Source: Campylobacterota bacterium (lineage in GTDB: Bacteria; Campylobacterota; Campylobacteria; Campylobacterales; Sulfurimonadaceae). From it: a stretch of DNA of 14,260 nucleotides. The notes beneath the pieces are model-generated. The model saw only the letters and a list, made by a program, of their open reading frames with translations, ran no database searches and was not told the origin of the DNA. Positions 7,248-14,260 of the stretch are shown one piece after another. How positions within the stretch are numbered: the stretch's first letter is position 1; each line of letters starts with the position of its first letter. The translations under genes were made by a program, and so were the position numbers. The stretch is from positions 1-14,260 of the forward strand of contig JAADDU010000017.1 of assembly GCA_013153755.1 (NCBI GenBank). The letters run 5' to 3'.

Positions 7248-8274
7248 CAACATTTTTTGAACTACCATTTTTTAGATATGCTCTAAGTGTTTTAGAGTTA
7301 TCTAAAAAATCTTTTCTATCATAATTTTTATACGCTGTTATAAGATTTTTTGTAGTTACATCATCTTGTATAAATTCTGGATGTATCTCTTTGTCACTAA
7401 ACTTACTAAACATTATATTTGCAAGTCCTAAATGGTTTAATTTTACTAATCTACTAGCTATAAAGTAGTCAAAAGATTTAGCTATATAACTTAGTATAAA
7501 TGGTGTTCCTATGAGTGAAGCTTCAAGGGTTGCAGTTCCACTACATATAAAAGCAAAATCAGCATCTAAGAGAGCTTTATGTGAGTCGTATATCACTTTA
7601 AAGCTAGATAAATCCCCATAAAGTGTATCTACTTCTTCTTTTGTAAAATACTCTGGTATAGCTATAACTGCATCTATATTTTCTAAAGAATTTCTAACTT
7701 CATGATATATAGGCATTAGTTTACTTATCTCACCCTTACGACTCCCCGGCATAAATAAAATAGTTTTTATCTCTGCATCTAAACTCTCTTTAAAAACTTT
7801 TATCTGGTCAAGTAAAGGGTGCCCTACATAAGTTATGGGTGCATCTGATGGGTAGTAATCTTTTTCAAAAGGAAGGATAGATGCGAGATGGTCTATAGTT
7901 TTTGCCAAAACAGGTATACGCTTTTTCTTCCATGCCCATGCTTGAGGTAGTATGTAGTAGATTATCTCTTTATCTGGGTATCTTTTTTTTATCTTTTTTG
8001 CAAGTGGTAAGTTGAAGCCAGATGAGTCTATGAGTAAAATTTTATCAACTTCTGAAGCTAGTTCTACCATCTGTGCATTTAGTTTAAAAAAGAAGCGAAG
8101 TTTTTTAAGTGCATCTACAAACCCCATGATAGAGAGAGAACGTAAATCAACTATGGAGTTACCAAGCTCATTATCAAAAATACCTATAAACTCTATGTCC
8201 TCATTAAGCTCTTTTTTGAGTGATTTTAGATGTATGTTTGCAGAATGTTCTAATGCACTAACTAAGATTTTCAT
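7228..8274 (-). CDS. lpxB: Lipid-A-disaccharide synthase
   Basis: LpxB joins UDP-2,3-diacylglucosamine to lipid X to form the lipid A disaccharide, a peripheral inner-membrane step of LPS synthesis. It is a GT-B glycosyltransferase. The 348-residue product is shorter than the roughly 380-residue E. coli enzyme. Visible motifs: [10 protein letters not shown] (47-56), [13 protein letters not shown] (80-92), [13 protein letters not shown] (108-120), YVGHPLLD (149-156), [10 protein letters not shown] (174-183) and [15 protein letters not shown] (245-259), the donor-binding part. The usual SAGExSGD near the N-terminus is replaced by [10 protein letters not shown] (6-15), which I recall as a Campylobacterota trait. 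The start codon lies 17 bases inside the upstream kinase gene, with GGAT about 8 bases before it, so translation is probably coupled to the kinase. The gene therefore likely shares the kinase promoter. Confidence 0.94.
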   Translation of the reverse strand: MKILVSALEHSANIHLKSLKKELNEDIEFIGIFDNELGNSIVDLRSLSIMGFVDALKKLRFFFKLNAQMVELASEVDKILLIDSSGFNLPLAKKIKKRYPDKEIIYYILPQAWAWKKKRIPVLAKTIDHLASILPFEKDYYPSDAPITYVGHPLLDQIKVFKESLDAEIKTILFMPGSRKGEISKLMPIYHEVRNSLENIDAVIAIPEYFTKEEVDTLYGDLSSFKVIYDSHKALLDADFAFICSGTATLEASLIGTPFILSYIAKSFDYFIASRLVKLNHLGLANIMFSKFSDKEIHPEFIQDDVTTKNLITAYKNYDRKDFLDNSKTLRAYLKNGSSKNVAKYLNT

Positions 8275-10111
8275 TTGTTTTATCCATTTTTAATACTATC
8301 TTAAATATTACACCATCACATGTATTTTCAACTAGTAGTTGACCCATGCAGTGCTTTTCTACGATGGTTTTAGACATATATAGACCAAGTCCAGTACCCT
8401 CTTTTTCACTTTTTGTTGAGAAGTATGGTTTGAAAATCTTTTCTATGATGTGTTGTTCTATCCCACCACCATTATCTTTGATTTGAAAAATCATATTTTT
8501 ATCATCATCATAAGTTTTGATTTCTATATAAGGTTCTTCTATATTTTTTTCTATCAAAGCATCCTGAGCATTTTTGATTAGGTTTATAACAACTTGTTTT
8601 AGTTCATTTTCAAATGACATAAATTGAGTGTGTGAATTTAATTCTATATTACAAGTTATATGGTTATTTGTTAAAGAAAATTCTATGATTTCTAAAACAT
8701 CATTTGTTATTTTGTTTAGTGTAGTTTTACTCATCTCTTTATCTGGTTTAAAAAAGTTTCTAAAGTCATCTATGGTAGAGCTTAAGAAGTGTACTTGTGT
8801 GGAGATTTTTTTAGTTATATCCATGATGGTTTCGTTATCTATCTTATCTAGTATAGTTTTTAGTTTTATACTATCATTGTATGAACTTATGGTATTTAGT
8901 GGTTGTCGCCATTGGTGAGCTATCATACTTATCATTTCACCCATTTGAGCTAGTCTTGATTGGTGTAGTAATTGAGTTTCTTTTTGTTTTAAAGTTGTGA
9001 TGTCTAACATAGTCGTTATATATATATTTTCCAAATCTATGATACTTGATTTTGTTTTACATAGAGTTACTATAGTTGCATCTACACTATTTTTGATTTC
9101 CACTTCATGTTCAAGTTCATCTTGTTTTTGTATTTGAGCTAAAATCTTTTTATGTTCTTTTTCATCTATAAAATCTAAAAGATTTTTATAAAGCAAGTCA
9201 TCTTTTTCATCAAATCCAAGACTTTTATAAGCAGTTTTGTTTGCATCTATGATATTTAAGTCTTTATCATGGATAAATATCATCTCCATTGCTGCATCTA
9301 AAAGTATTTGAAAACTTTCTTTTTGTTTTGAGATATTTTTATAACTCTCTTGTAGTTCTCGTACTTGATTGTCTAGTCTGTTATAGTCTATCCAAGAATC
9401 TACTTTTAAAATTATCTCTTCTGTTATATATGGTTTTTTTAGTACATCAACTGCACCAGCTTTTATGGAAAGCTTAGTTATAAGTTCATCTATAAAACCA
9501 GAAACTATCATAACAGGTATTTTTTTGTCATCTACTATCATAGCTTTGTTCTTACTTAAAAAGTCTATACCATTCTCTTCTTTTAACTCTATATCTAAGA
9601 GTATAAGGTCTATTTGCTGTTTATTTAATTCAACTAATGCTTCTTTTGTGTCCTCAACTGCTATGACATTATAGTATCTGTTTTCAAAGAGCTTTTTAAG
9701 TTGCATCCTTATAAACATAGAGTCATCTATGATTAGTATAGTTTTTGTTCTGTTTTCTTCTAAACGGAGAATGGTTTTAGGTATATGTTTAGCTTTATGT
9801 AAAAATGCTTTATCTTTGATGATATACTCTATGATTCCCTTTTGGTAATTCATCTCTATAAATTGTTTATCATCTTCTGTTGTTAATACAAATATCTTGA
9901 TATTTTTACTTTGTAGCTCTTCAACTAAGTCATAACCATTTCCATCAGGTAGGTTTATATCTAGCATGATATAATCAACTTTATGTGTCTCTAAAATTTC
10001 TCTAGCTTCTTTGATATTAAACGCCCTATAACATTCAAAATCTTTTTTAAAGATAGAATATATAAGATTGTTGATAGTTTTAGAATCATCAAGAACTAGT
10101 ATTTTGTACAT
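8258..10111 (-). CDS. Hybrid sensor histidine kinase, REC-REC-PAS-HisKA-HATPase
   Basis: This is a 617-residue soluble signalling protein with no membrane segment. Receiver 1 spans about 1-118 (D8, D9, phospho-acceptor D51, T77/T78, K99). Receiver 2 spans about 124-243 (D129, D130, phospho-acceptor D173, S204, K226 before Pro). A short coiled-coil linker (about 245-268) leads to a PAS domain (about 265-376) containing FIHDKDLNIIDAN. The transmitter has the phospho-accepting H399 in IAHQWRQPL, N514 in the N box, DNGGG (546-550), the F box (560-564) and GTGLGL (572-577). All key residues for kinase and receiver chemistry are present. Receivers placed before the transmitter suggest it takes in phosphate or signal from other kinases and tunes its own output. 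No partner with a DNA-binding output domain is nearby. It overlaps lpxB by 17 bases. The signal is unknown; a cytosolic PAS domain hints at redox, gas or a small ligand. Confidence 0.93.
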   Translation of the reverse strand: MYKILVLDDSKTINNLIYSIFKKDFECYRAFNIKEAREILETHKVDYIMLDINLPDGNGYDLVEELQSKNIKIFVLTTEDDKQFIEMNYQKGIIEYIIKDKAFLHKAKHIPKTILRLEENRTKTILIIDDSMFIRMQLKKLFENRYYNVIAVEDTKEALVELNKQQIDLILLDIELKEENGIDFLSKNKAMIVDDKKIPVMIVSGFIDELITKLSIKAGAVDVLKKPYITEEIILKVDSWIDYNRLDNQVRELQESYKNISKQKESFQILLDAAMEMIFIHDKDLNIIDANKTAYKSLGFDEKDDLLYKNLLDFIDEKEHKKILAQIQKQDELEHEVEIKNSVDATIVTLCKTKSSIIDLENIYITTMLDITTLKQKETQLLHQSRLAQMGEMISMIAHQWRQPLNTISSYNDSIKLKTILDKIDNETIMDITKKISTQVHFLSSTIDDFRNFFKPDKEMSKTTLNKITNDVLEIIEFSLTNNHITCNIELNSHTQFMSFENELKQVVINLIKNAQDALIEKNIEEPYIEIKTYDDDKNMIFQIKDNGGGIEQHIIEKIFKPYFSTKSEKEGTGLGLYMSKTIVEKHCMGQLLVENTCDGVIFKIVLKMDKTNENLS

Positions 10112-10140
10112 GTTTAAAACCTACATTTGAGTATGTATGA

Positions 10141-10146
10141 ATTGTA
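10141..10146 (-). promoter_or_regulatory. Candidate -10 box for the kinase-lpxB transcript
   Basis: On the minus strand this reads TACAAT. Transcription would start near 10134, with a leader of about 22 bases that contains TAGGT (10119-10123), 7 bases before the kinase ATG. No clear -35 element is seen. Confidence 0.45.
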
Positions 10147-10199
10147 CCTAAAATATGAATGAAAAACAATTGTAAATGTGGGCTAATAAAAAATTTCGA

Positions 10200-10205
10200 T
10201 ACAAT
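10200..10205 (+). promoter_or_regulatory. Candidate -10 box for the M48 protease-prmC transcript
   Basis: TACAAT preceded by CGA lies 27 bases before ATG 10233, putting the transcript start near 10212. This lies downstream of the ATG at 10176 that would give the longest reading frame, and so supports the shorter start. TAAGG (10219-10223) is 9 bases before ATG 10233. Confidence 0.45.
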
Positions 10206-10232
10206 TTCAAAAAAAAACTAAGGCTTTTTAAA

Positions 10233-11489
10233 ATGTTAATGATAATAATGGGTATTTATACTCTTTTTATACTCGTATCTATATACACAAGTGTTATGCA
10301 AATTGGTTATATAAAACAGGCAAAAAAAGGAGATGCTGTACTACTTAAAGCATCCGACTTTTTAAAGGCTGCTAACTATAGTGTTGCTAAAGAGAGATTA
10401 TCTATAGTTAATTCTTTTGTTGATTATCTGTTTTTTGTAGCTTGGATGGGATTTGGTATCTCTTATCTTGCTGATAATCTATATTTTGAAAATGAAGCTA
10501 TGACAAATATAGCTATAGTTATGGGATTTATAGTGATAAACTCTATCTTATCTCTACCTTTTGCATACTATGAAAAGTTTGTATTAGATGAAGAGTTTGG
10601 TTTTAACAACTCAAGCATGGCTCAATGGATAAAAGATACTCTTATCTCTTTTGTTATGACTATAATACTAGGCTCACTTGTGGTTTGGGGAATCTACTCT
10701 ATCATCTCTAATTTTAGCCTTTGGTGGTTATGGAGTTTTGTATTTATTTTTGGTGTAGTTATCCTTATAAATATGCTCTATCCAGCTTTTAGAGCGATGT
10801 TTTTTGACAAACTAACACCACTAGAAGATGAAGAGTTAGATACACAGATAAAAGAGCTTATGGATAAAACTGGTTTTGTAAGTAGTGGAGTATTTGTAAG
10901 TGATGCATCTAAAAGAGATGCAAGATTAAATGCTTACTTTGGTGGTTTTGGTAAGGCTAAAAGAGTTGTTTTGTTTGATACACTTATAGAAAAACTAACG
11001 ACGAGAGAACTTTTAGCAGTTTTAGGACATGAACTAGGGCATTTTGCACATGGAGATATATATAAAAATATAGCTCTTGTTGGTGGTATGCTTTTTGTAA
11101 TGTTTGGGATTTTTGGTAATCTTCCAGAGAGTCTGTATCTTGAGTTAGGTATAAGTCAAGAGCCTTATCTTATGATGATACTTTTACTACTTTTTATGCC
11201 TGTTTTAGGTTTTATTATGATGCCAATTATGGGGATAGTTAGTCGTCATAATGAGTATGAAGCAGATAAGATGGGGAGTGAGTTAGCAGGAAAAGGTGGA
11301 GAGATAGAGTTAGCAAATGCACTTGTAAAACTTGTAAATGAAAACAAAAGTTTCCCTCTATCACACCCATTATATATCTTTTTTCACTATACTCATCCAC
11401 CAGTATTAGAAAGATTAAAAGAGCTTGGTATGGATATAAAAAACATAGATAAGAGTGCTTTAGAGGGCAAATGCGAAGCAAATATATAG
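10233..11489 (+). CDS. M48-family membrane metalloprotease (Ste24/CAAX protease 1-like)
   Basis: This is a zinc-dependent inner-membrane endopeptidase, probably in protein quality control or peptide maturation; bacterial Ste24 homologues have no prenylated substrates. I start it at ATG 10233 (418 residues). The longer frame from ATG 10176 adds 19 basic residues that span the putative -10 box and lacks a ribosome binding site, while TAAGG sits 9 bases before 10233. Residues from this start: first membrane helix (about 3-25), further helices at about 65-80, 90-115, 140-160 and 165-185, the zinc motif HELGH (266-270) with catalytic E267, two more helices, and the third ligand E341 in SRHNEYEAD. 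SHPLYIFFHYTHPP near the C-terminus is the conserved end of the family, so the protein looks complete. prmC begins 19 bases before its stop codon. Confidence 0.92.
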   Translation: MLMIIMGIYTLFILVSIYTSVMQIGYIKQAKKGDAVLLKASDFLKAANYSVAKERLSIVNSFVDYLFFVAWMGFGISYLADNLYFENEAMTNIAIVMGFIVINSILSLPFAYYEKFVLDEEFGFNNSSMAQWIKDTLISFVMTIILGSLVVWGIYSIISNFSLWWLWSFVFIFGVVILINMLYPAFRAMFFDKLTPLEDEELDTQIKELMDKTGFVSSGVFVSDASKRDARLNAYFGGFGKAKRVVLFDTLIEKLTTRELLAVLGHELGHFAHGDIYKNIALVGGMLFVMFGIFGNLPESLYLELGISQEPYLMMILLLLFMPVLGFIMMPIMGIVSRHNEYEADKMGSELAGKGGEIELANALVKLVNENKSFPLSHPLYIFFHYTHPPVLERLKELGMDIKNIDKSALEGKCEANI

Positions 11490-12301
11490 TTAAAGACACT
11501 TTAGCAAAGATAAGCTCAAAACTAAAGCCTTTTATCCCAAGAGCATCAAGAGAAGCTCAACTTCTTTTGATGGCACATCTAAATGTTGATGAACTATGGC
11601 TTTTGACTAATCAAAATACACAAGTAAAAGATATACAGAAGTTAGATGCGTGGGTTGAAAGACGAGCTAAAAATGAACCACTTGAGTATATAACAAACAA
11701 AGTAAGCTTTTATTCTCAAGAGTTTTTTATAGATTATGGTGCTTTGATTCCCCGTCCTGAAACTGAACTCCTTATAGATGAAGTGTTAAAAAATATAAAA
11801 AATTTAGATGCACAGATGACTTTTGTAGAGGTTGGAGTAGGTAGTGGAATCATCTCTATAGTTTTAGCACAAAAACTAAAAAATGCAAAGTTTATAGCCA
11901 TAGATATATCTGAGAAAGCTTTAAAAATAGCACAAAAAAATATAGAAAAATTTGGTATGACTAGTAGAATTGAGTTGCGTTTAGCCTCACTTTTAGATGC
12001 AGTGGATGAGAAGATAGATTACTTAGTATCAAATCCACCATATATAGCAGATGAAGTAGAGCTAGAATCTAACCTCTCTTATGAGCCTCAAAATGCTCTT
12101 TTTGGTGGTAAAATCGGGGATGAAATCATAAAAAAACTGCTTGATGAAGCCTTAAAGAGAAAGATTAACTTTTTTACTTGTGAGATGGGTTATGACCAAA
12201 TGGGTAAAATACAAAAATATTTACAAAACAAACAGTTTAAGTCTTTAAAATTTTATAAAGATTATAGTGATTTTGACCGTGGTTTTACATTGAAGGTTTA
12301 G
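11471..12301 (+). CDS. prmC: Peptide chain release factor N5-glutamine methyltransferase
   Basis: PrmC (HemK) methylates the glutamine of the GGQ motif in release factors RF1 and RF2, using S-adenosylmethionine, and so speeds translation termination. The 276-residue protein has an N-terminal helical substrate domain (about 1-80), the family marker IPRPETELL (93-101), the SAM-binding loop VEVGVGSG (119-126), an acidic residue after the second strand (D145 in IAIDIS) and the catalytic NPPY (188-191) that distinguishes glutamine and adenine N-methyltransferases. The ATG lies inside the protease gene with GAGGG only a few bases upstream, so coupled translation is likely. Length and motifs are normal. 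A DUF4149-type gene follows after 3 bases. Confidence 0.95.
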   Translation: MRSKYIVKDTLAKISSKLKPFIPRASREAQLLLMAHLNVDELWLLTNQNTQVKDIQKLDAWVERRAKNEPLEYITNKVSFYSQEFFIDYGALIPRPETELLIDEVLKNIKNLDAQMTFVEVGVGSGIISIVLAQKLKNAKFIAIDISEKALKIAQKNIEKFGMTSRIELRLASLLDAVDEKIDYLVSNPPYIADEVELESNLSYEPQNALFGGKIGDEIIKKLLDEALKRKINFFTCEMGYDQMGKIQKYLQNKQFKSLKFYKDYSDFDRGFTLKV

Positions 12302-12304
12302 TAT

Positions 12305-12784
12305 TTGAAAAGAAATATTTATGTAGATTTTAGTTATCTAATCATGCTAGGAGCATCTTTTGGTGCAGTTATCGTTCTTGGTGCTTTTGTAGCACCTGTT
12401 GTTTTTCATCCAAATAGCATACTTGTAGATATGACGCTAGACCATTATAATTCAGGTATCATAATGGGTGAGATTTTTAGAAAGTTTAGTTACTGGGTAT
12501 ATGGCATAGCTATCTGGGTTATTTTATATGAAGCTATCATGTATAAAATGGGGCAAAGAGATGCCATAACCTTTGGAAGTGCTATAACAGTTGTTTTCTC
12601 TTCGCTAATGTTTAGTGCAGTTTACTCTCCTAAAATCTTAGCGATGCAAGCTATAGGTGCAGAAGCTACACAAAGTGACACATTTCAAAACATCCATCTA
12701 GCAAGTGAATTTGATTTTAAAGTACTTTCAGTTGCACTTATAGTTCTTTTTGTAAGAAGATTGATGTTGCTTAGGGTAAATTAA
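12305..12784 (+). CDS. DUF4149-type (TMEM205-like) membrane protein
   Basis: This is a 159-residue protein with four predicted membrane helices at about 9-32, 62-80, 87-108 and 137-153. The first helix ends in GAFVAPVVFHP, the small G/A-x-APV-F motif that I associate with DUF4149 proteins. The start is TTG at 12305 with AAGG 8 bases upstream, and it directly follows prmC, so it shares that transcript. The function is unknown in bacteria; no catalytic residues are evident. There is a conserved-looking charged loop between the first two helices (DMTLDHYNSGIIMGEIFRK). The family assignment is moderately sure. Confidence 0.8.
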   Translation: MKRNIYVDFSYLIMLGASFGAVIVLGAFVAPVVFHPNSILVDMTLDHYNSGIIMGEIFRKFSYWVYGIAIWVILYEAIMYKMGQRDAITFGSAITVVFSSLMFSAVYSPKILAMQAIGAEATQSDTFQNIHLASEFDFKVLSVALIVLFVRRLMLLRVN

Positions 12785-12806
12785 CACTAATTTAACAATT
12801 ATTTTA

Positions 12807-12825
12807 TATGATTATACAAATCATA
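12807..12825. promoter_or_regulatory. 7-bp inverted repeat over the likely -10 region upstream of the first NosL-like gene
   Basis: TATGATT and AATCATA form a perfect dyad with a 5-base spacer. The left arm includes TATGAT (12807-12812), a plausible -10 box, and the right arm touches the AAGGAG ribosome binding site (12825-12830). A repressor or activator dimer could bind here, or the repeat may be chance in AT-rich DNA. It matches no operator I know well enough to name. Confidence 0.4.
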
Positions 12826-12838
12826 AGGAGATTGTAAA

Positions 12839-13543
12839 ATGAAAAAATTAATTATTGCTATGTTGATGCTAAGTTCATTAGTATTTGCTCAAAATATGGG
12901 GCATCAAAATCATGCAAAGATGAAACAGATGAAGATGTTTCAAAGTGTTCCTATGTCTAAAGCTATCATACTTCAAGATGGTGATACTAAAATGTATTGT
13001 CCATCTTGTGGTATGACACTACCAATGTTTTATAAAACAAACCATTCAGCAACACTAAATGGAAAAACAAAACAATTTTGTTCACTTCACTGTTTGATTG
13101 AAACAAATCTAAATAATCATAACACTTTAAAAAATATAAAAGTTGTGGATGTAACTTCATTAAAGTTTATAGATGCACATAAAGCTACTTATGTAGTTGG
13201 AAGTTCTAAAAAAGGAACTATGACTATGAATAGTAAGTATGCTTTTGCTCATAAAACAGATGCAGAGGCTTTTGCTAAAAAGTTTGGTGGTAAGGTTATG
13301 AGTTTTAAAGAGGCATATGCTATCGCATCTAAAGCACTTGTAAAAGAGGTAAAGATGATAGCTAAAAAACAAGCTATGATGGCTAAAAAAGGTGCAATGA
13401 TGTATGAAAAAATGTGTAAAAAAACAGATATAAAATTTTCTTCAACTGCCCAAGCAAAAGCTTATGTAACATCAAATCATCTTTGTGGAAATATCAAAGG
13501 AAAAAAACTTCAAGCTATAGGTTTGTATCTAAAATTAAGATAA
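12839..13543 (+). CDS. Exported NosL-like copper-binding protein, first of a tandem pair
   Basis: The 234-residue protein has a signal peptide (MKKLIIAMLMLSSLVFA, cleavage near 17) and no lipobox cysteine, so it should be a soluble periplasmic protein. A Met/His-rich stretch (19-34) follows. The NosL part contains CPSCGM (54-59) and QFCSLHCL (79-86), then conserved VVDV (102-105), IDAHKATYVVGS (111-122), KGTM (125-128) and KKFGGKV (147-153), ending about 170. NosL proteins carry Cu(I) and help mature nitrous oxide reductase; related ones serve other copper sites. A second Met-rich stretch (172-191) leads to a C-terminal region (about 184-234) with C193, C216 and a last helix QAIGLYL (225-231), resembling a cytochrome c fold without CXXCH. 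It has its own AAGGAG site and probably its own promoter. The target enzyme is unknown. Confidence 0.82.
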   Translation: MKKLIIAMLMLSSLVFAQNMGHQNHAKMKQMKMFQSVPMSKAIILQDGDTKMYCPSCGMTLPMFYKTNHSATLNGKTKQFCSLHCLIETNLNNHNTLKNIKVVDVTSLKFIDAHKATYVVGSSKKGTMTMNSKYAFAHKTDAEAFAKKFGGKVMSFKEAYAIASKALVKEVKMIAKKQAMMAKKGAMMYEKMCKKTDIKFSSTAQAKAYVTSNHLCGNIKGKKLQAIGLYLKLR

Positions 13544-13577
13544 AATACTCATAAATTTTAACAATTAGAGAGATCTT

Positions 13578-14260
13578 ATGAAAACGATACAAATCTTTTT
13601 TTTAATGGTAAGTCTTGTTTTAGTATCTATATCTTTAGATGCTAAAACTTTTAGTAAAGTCGCTACACTAAAACCACAACTACTACAAACTTCAAACGAA
13701 AAATTTTGGTGTCCTGTTTGTGGGATGAATCTAAAGATGTTTTATAAAACTTCATATGTTGCTAAACTTCAAAACTCCACAATTAGACAATACTGTTCCC
13801 TAAGATGTCTTGTAGTAGATATGCAAGAGTATGGCATAGATGAAAAAAGTATAAAAGTGGTAGATGTACATACTCAAAAACTCATAGATGCATCTAGTGC
13901 TTACTTTGTTGTAGGTTCAAAAGTTAAAGGAACTATGAGTAAAGTTAGTAAACTCGCTTTTGAAAATAAGTTAGATGCAGTGCTTTTTGTCAAAAAATTT
14001 GGTGGTAAGATAGTTGGTTTTAATGAGGCTCTAAAACTTGCAAAAGAGTCTTTATCTTCAGATATAGCCATGGTTAAAAAGAAAAAAGAGAAAAAAATCT
14101 ACCCTATGGGTAAAAAGATTTTTAACAAACTTTGCTCTAAAGATATAGATTTGACTAACTATCTTGAGATAAATGAGCTAAAAGCAGATATAAAGTTTAA
14201 CAAACTTTGTAAACCCCTAAAAGAGAAACAACTACAAGCTTTAGCCCTCTACCTTTGGGA
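13578..14260 (+). CDS. Second NosL-like exported protein (3' partial)
   Basis: The frame is open to the window edge: 227 complete codons plus two bases. The first paralogue ends four residues after the equivalent point, so only a few residues are probably missing. A signal peptide (about 1-22, SISLDA then K) leads to a NosL-like part with CPVCGM (45-50), LKMFYKT (52-58), QYCSLRCL (71-78), VVDV (94-97), VVGS (111-114), KGTM (117-120) and KKFGGK (139-144). The C-terminal region has a lysine-rich linker (167-173), then GKKIFNKLC (178-186), C211 and QALALYLW (220-227), again like a cytochrome c fold without its haem motif. It differs from its neighbour in CSLRC for CSLHC and lacks the Met/His-rich segments. 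It follows the first paralogue after 34 bases, so the two probably arose by tandem duplication and are co-transcribed. Confidence 0.82.
   Translation, partial: MKTIQIFFLMVSLVLVSISLDAKTFSKVATLKPQLLQTSNEKFWCPVCGMNLKMFYKTSYVAKLQNSTIRQYCSLRCLVVDMQEYGIDEKSIKVVDVHTQKLIDASSAYFVVGSKVKGTMSKVSKLAFENKLDAVLFVKKFGGKIVGFNEALKLAKESLSSDIAMVKKKKEKKIYPMGKKIFNKLCSKDIDLTNYLEINELKADIKFNKLCKPLKEKQLQALALYLW

Noticed and set aside
8012..8918. Plus-strand open frames inside lpxB and the kinase gene
   Set aside because: They are antisense shadows of motif-rich genes, with serine- and leucine-rich translations and no ribosome binding sites of note.
10166..10173. ACAATTGT palindrome between the divergent kinase and protease genes
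   Set aside because: An 8-base AT-rich palindrome is expected by chance in such DNA, and nothing around it extends the symmetry.
12781..12797. TTAAC-type repeat resembling the nitrosative-stress regulator NssR box (TTAAC-N4-GTTAA)
   Set aside because: The second half reads as a direct TTAAC repeat rather than the inverted GTTAA, and the first half overlaps the stop codon of the upstream gene.
12819..12830. Possible FNR or Fur box upstream of the NosL-like gene
   Set aside because: The arm sequences and spacing (7-5-7) do not fit TTGAT-N4-ATCAA or the 7-1-7 Fur pattern closely enough to name a regulator.
1..14260. Mobile elements, CRISPR repeats, tRNA or rRNA genes, phage genes or a defence island
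   Set aside because: No transposase, repeat array, structural RNA or foreign-looking segment was seen. Gene content and base composition are even across the window.

Overview
The window is about 14.3 kb of AT-rich, tightly packed bacterial chromosome. Taxonomic clues point to the Campylobacterota, most likely a Sulfurimonas-like genus. They are the short LpxB with an unusual N-terminus, the short GpsA, the AHQWRQPL H-box of the histidine kinase, the adenylate kinase P-loop GAPGSGKTT, frequent TTG starts and TATAAT-type -10 boxes without clear -35 elements. The phylum call is fairly secure; the genus is an inference from memory of related proteins. There is no mobile element, CRISPR array, tRNA or rRNA, and no gene-free stretch longer than about 150 bases.

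Region 1 (1-4264, + strand) is a compact set of four genes. A voltage-gated-type K+ channel, cut at its 5' end by the window edge, carries an S4 helix, a TVGYGD filter and a cytosolic RCK domain. A free-standing second RCK protein follows a few bases later, then glycerol-3-phosphate dehydrogenase (gpsA) and an SLC13/DASS-family anion transporter. A 13-bp perfect inverted repeat holding the stop codons of both convergent genes closes the block against a small unknown membrane protein on the minus strand.

Region 2 (4535-7231, + strand) holds a Dabb-domain protein, then aspS from its own -10 box, then adk. Region 3 (7228-10111, - strand) holds a REC-REC-PAS-histidine kinase whose 3' end overlaps lpxB. 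lpxB converges on adk with overlapping stop codons and two mutually exclusive hairpins.

Region 4 (10233-12784, + strand) diverges from the kinase. It is a membrane M48 (Ste24-like) metalloprotease, overlapped by prmC (release-factor methyltransferase), and then a DUF4149-type membrane protein.

Region 5 (12839 to the window edge, + strand) is a tandem pair of exported NosL-like proteins. Each has two Cys pairs in the NosL part and an extra C-terminal region that looks like a cytochrome c fold without its haem motif. This pair and the split two-RCK channel are the parts of the window most worth a second look. The remainder is ordinary core metabolism: translation, nucleotide balance, phospholipid and lipid A synthesis.
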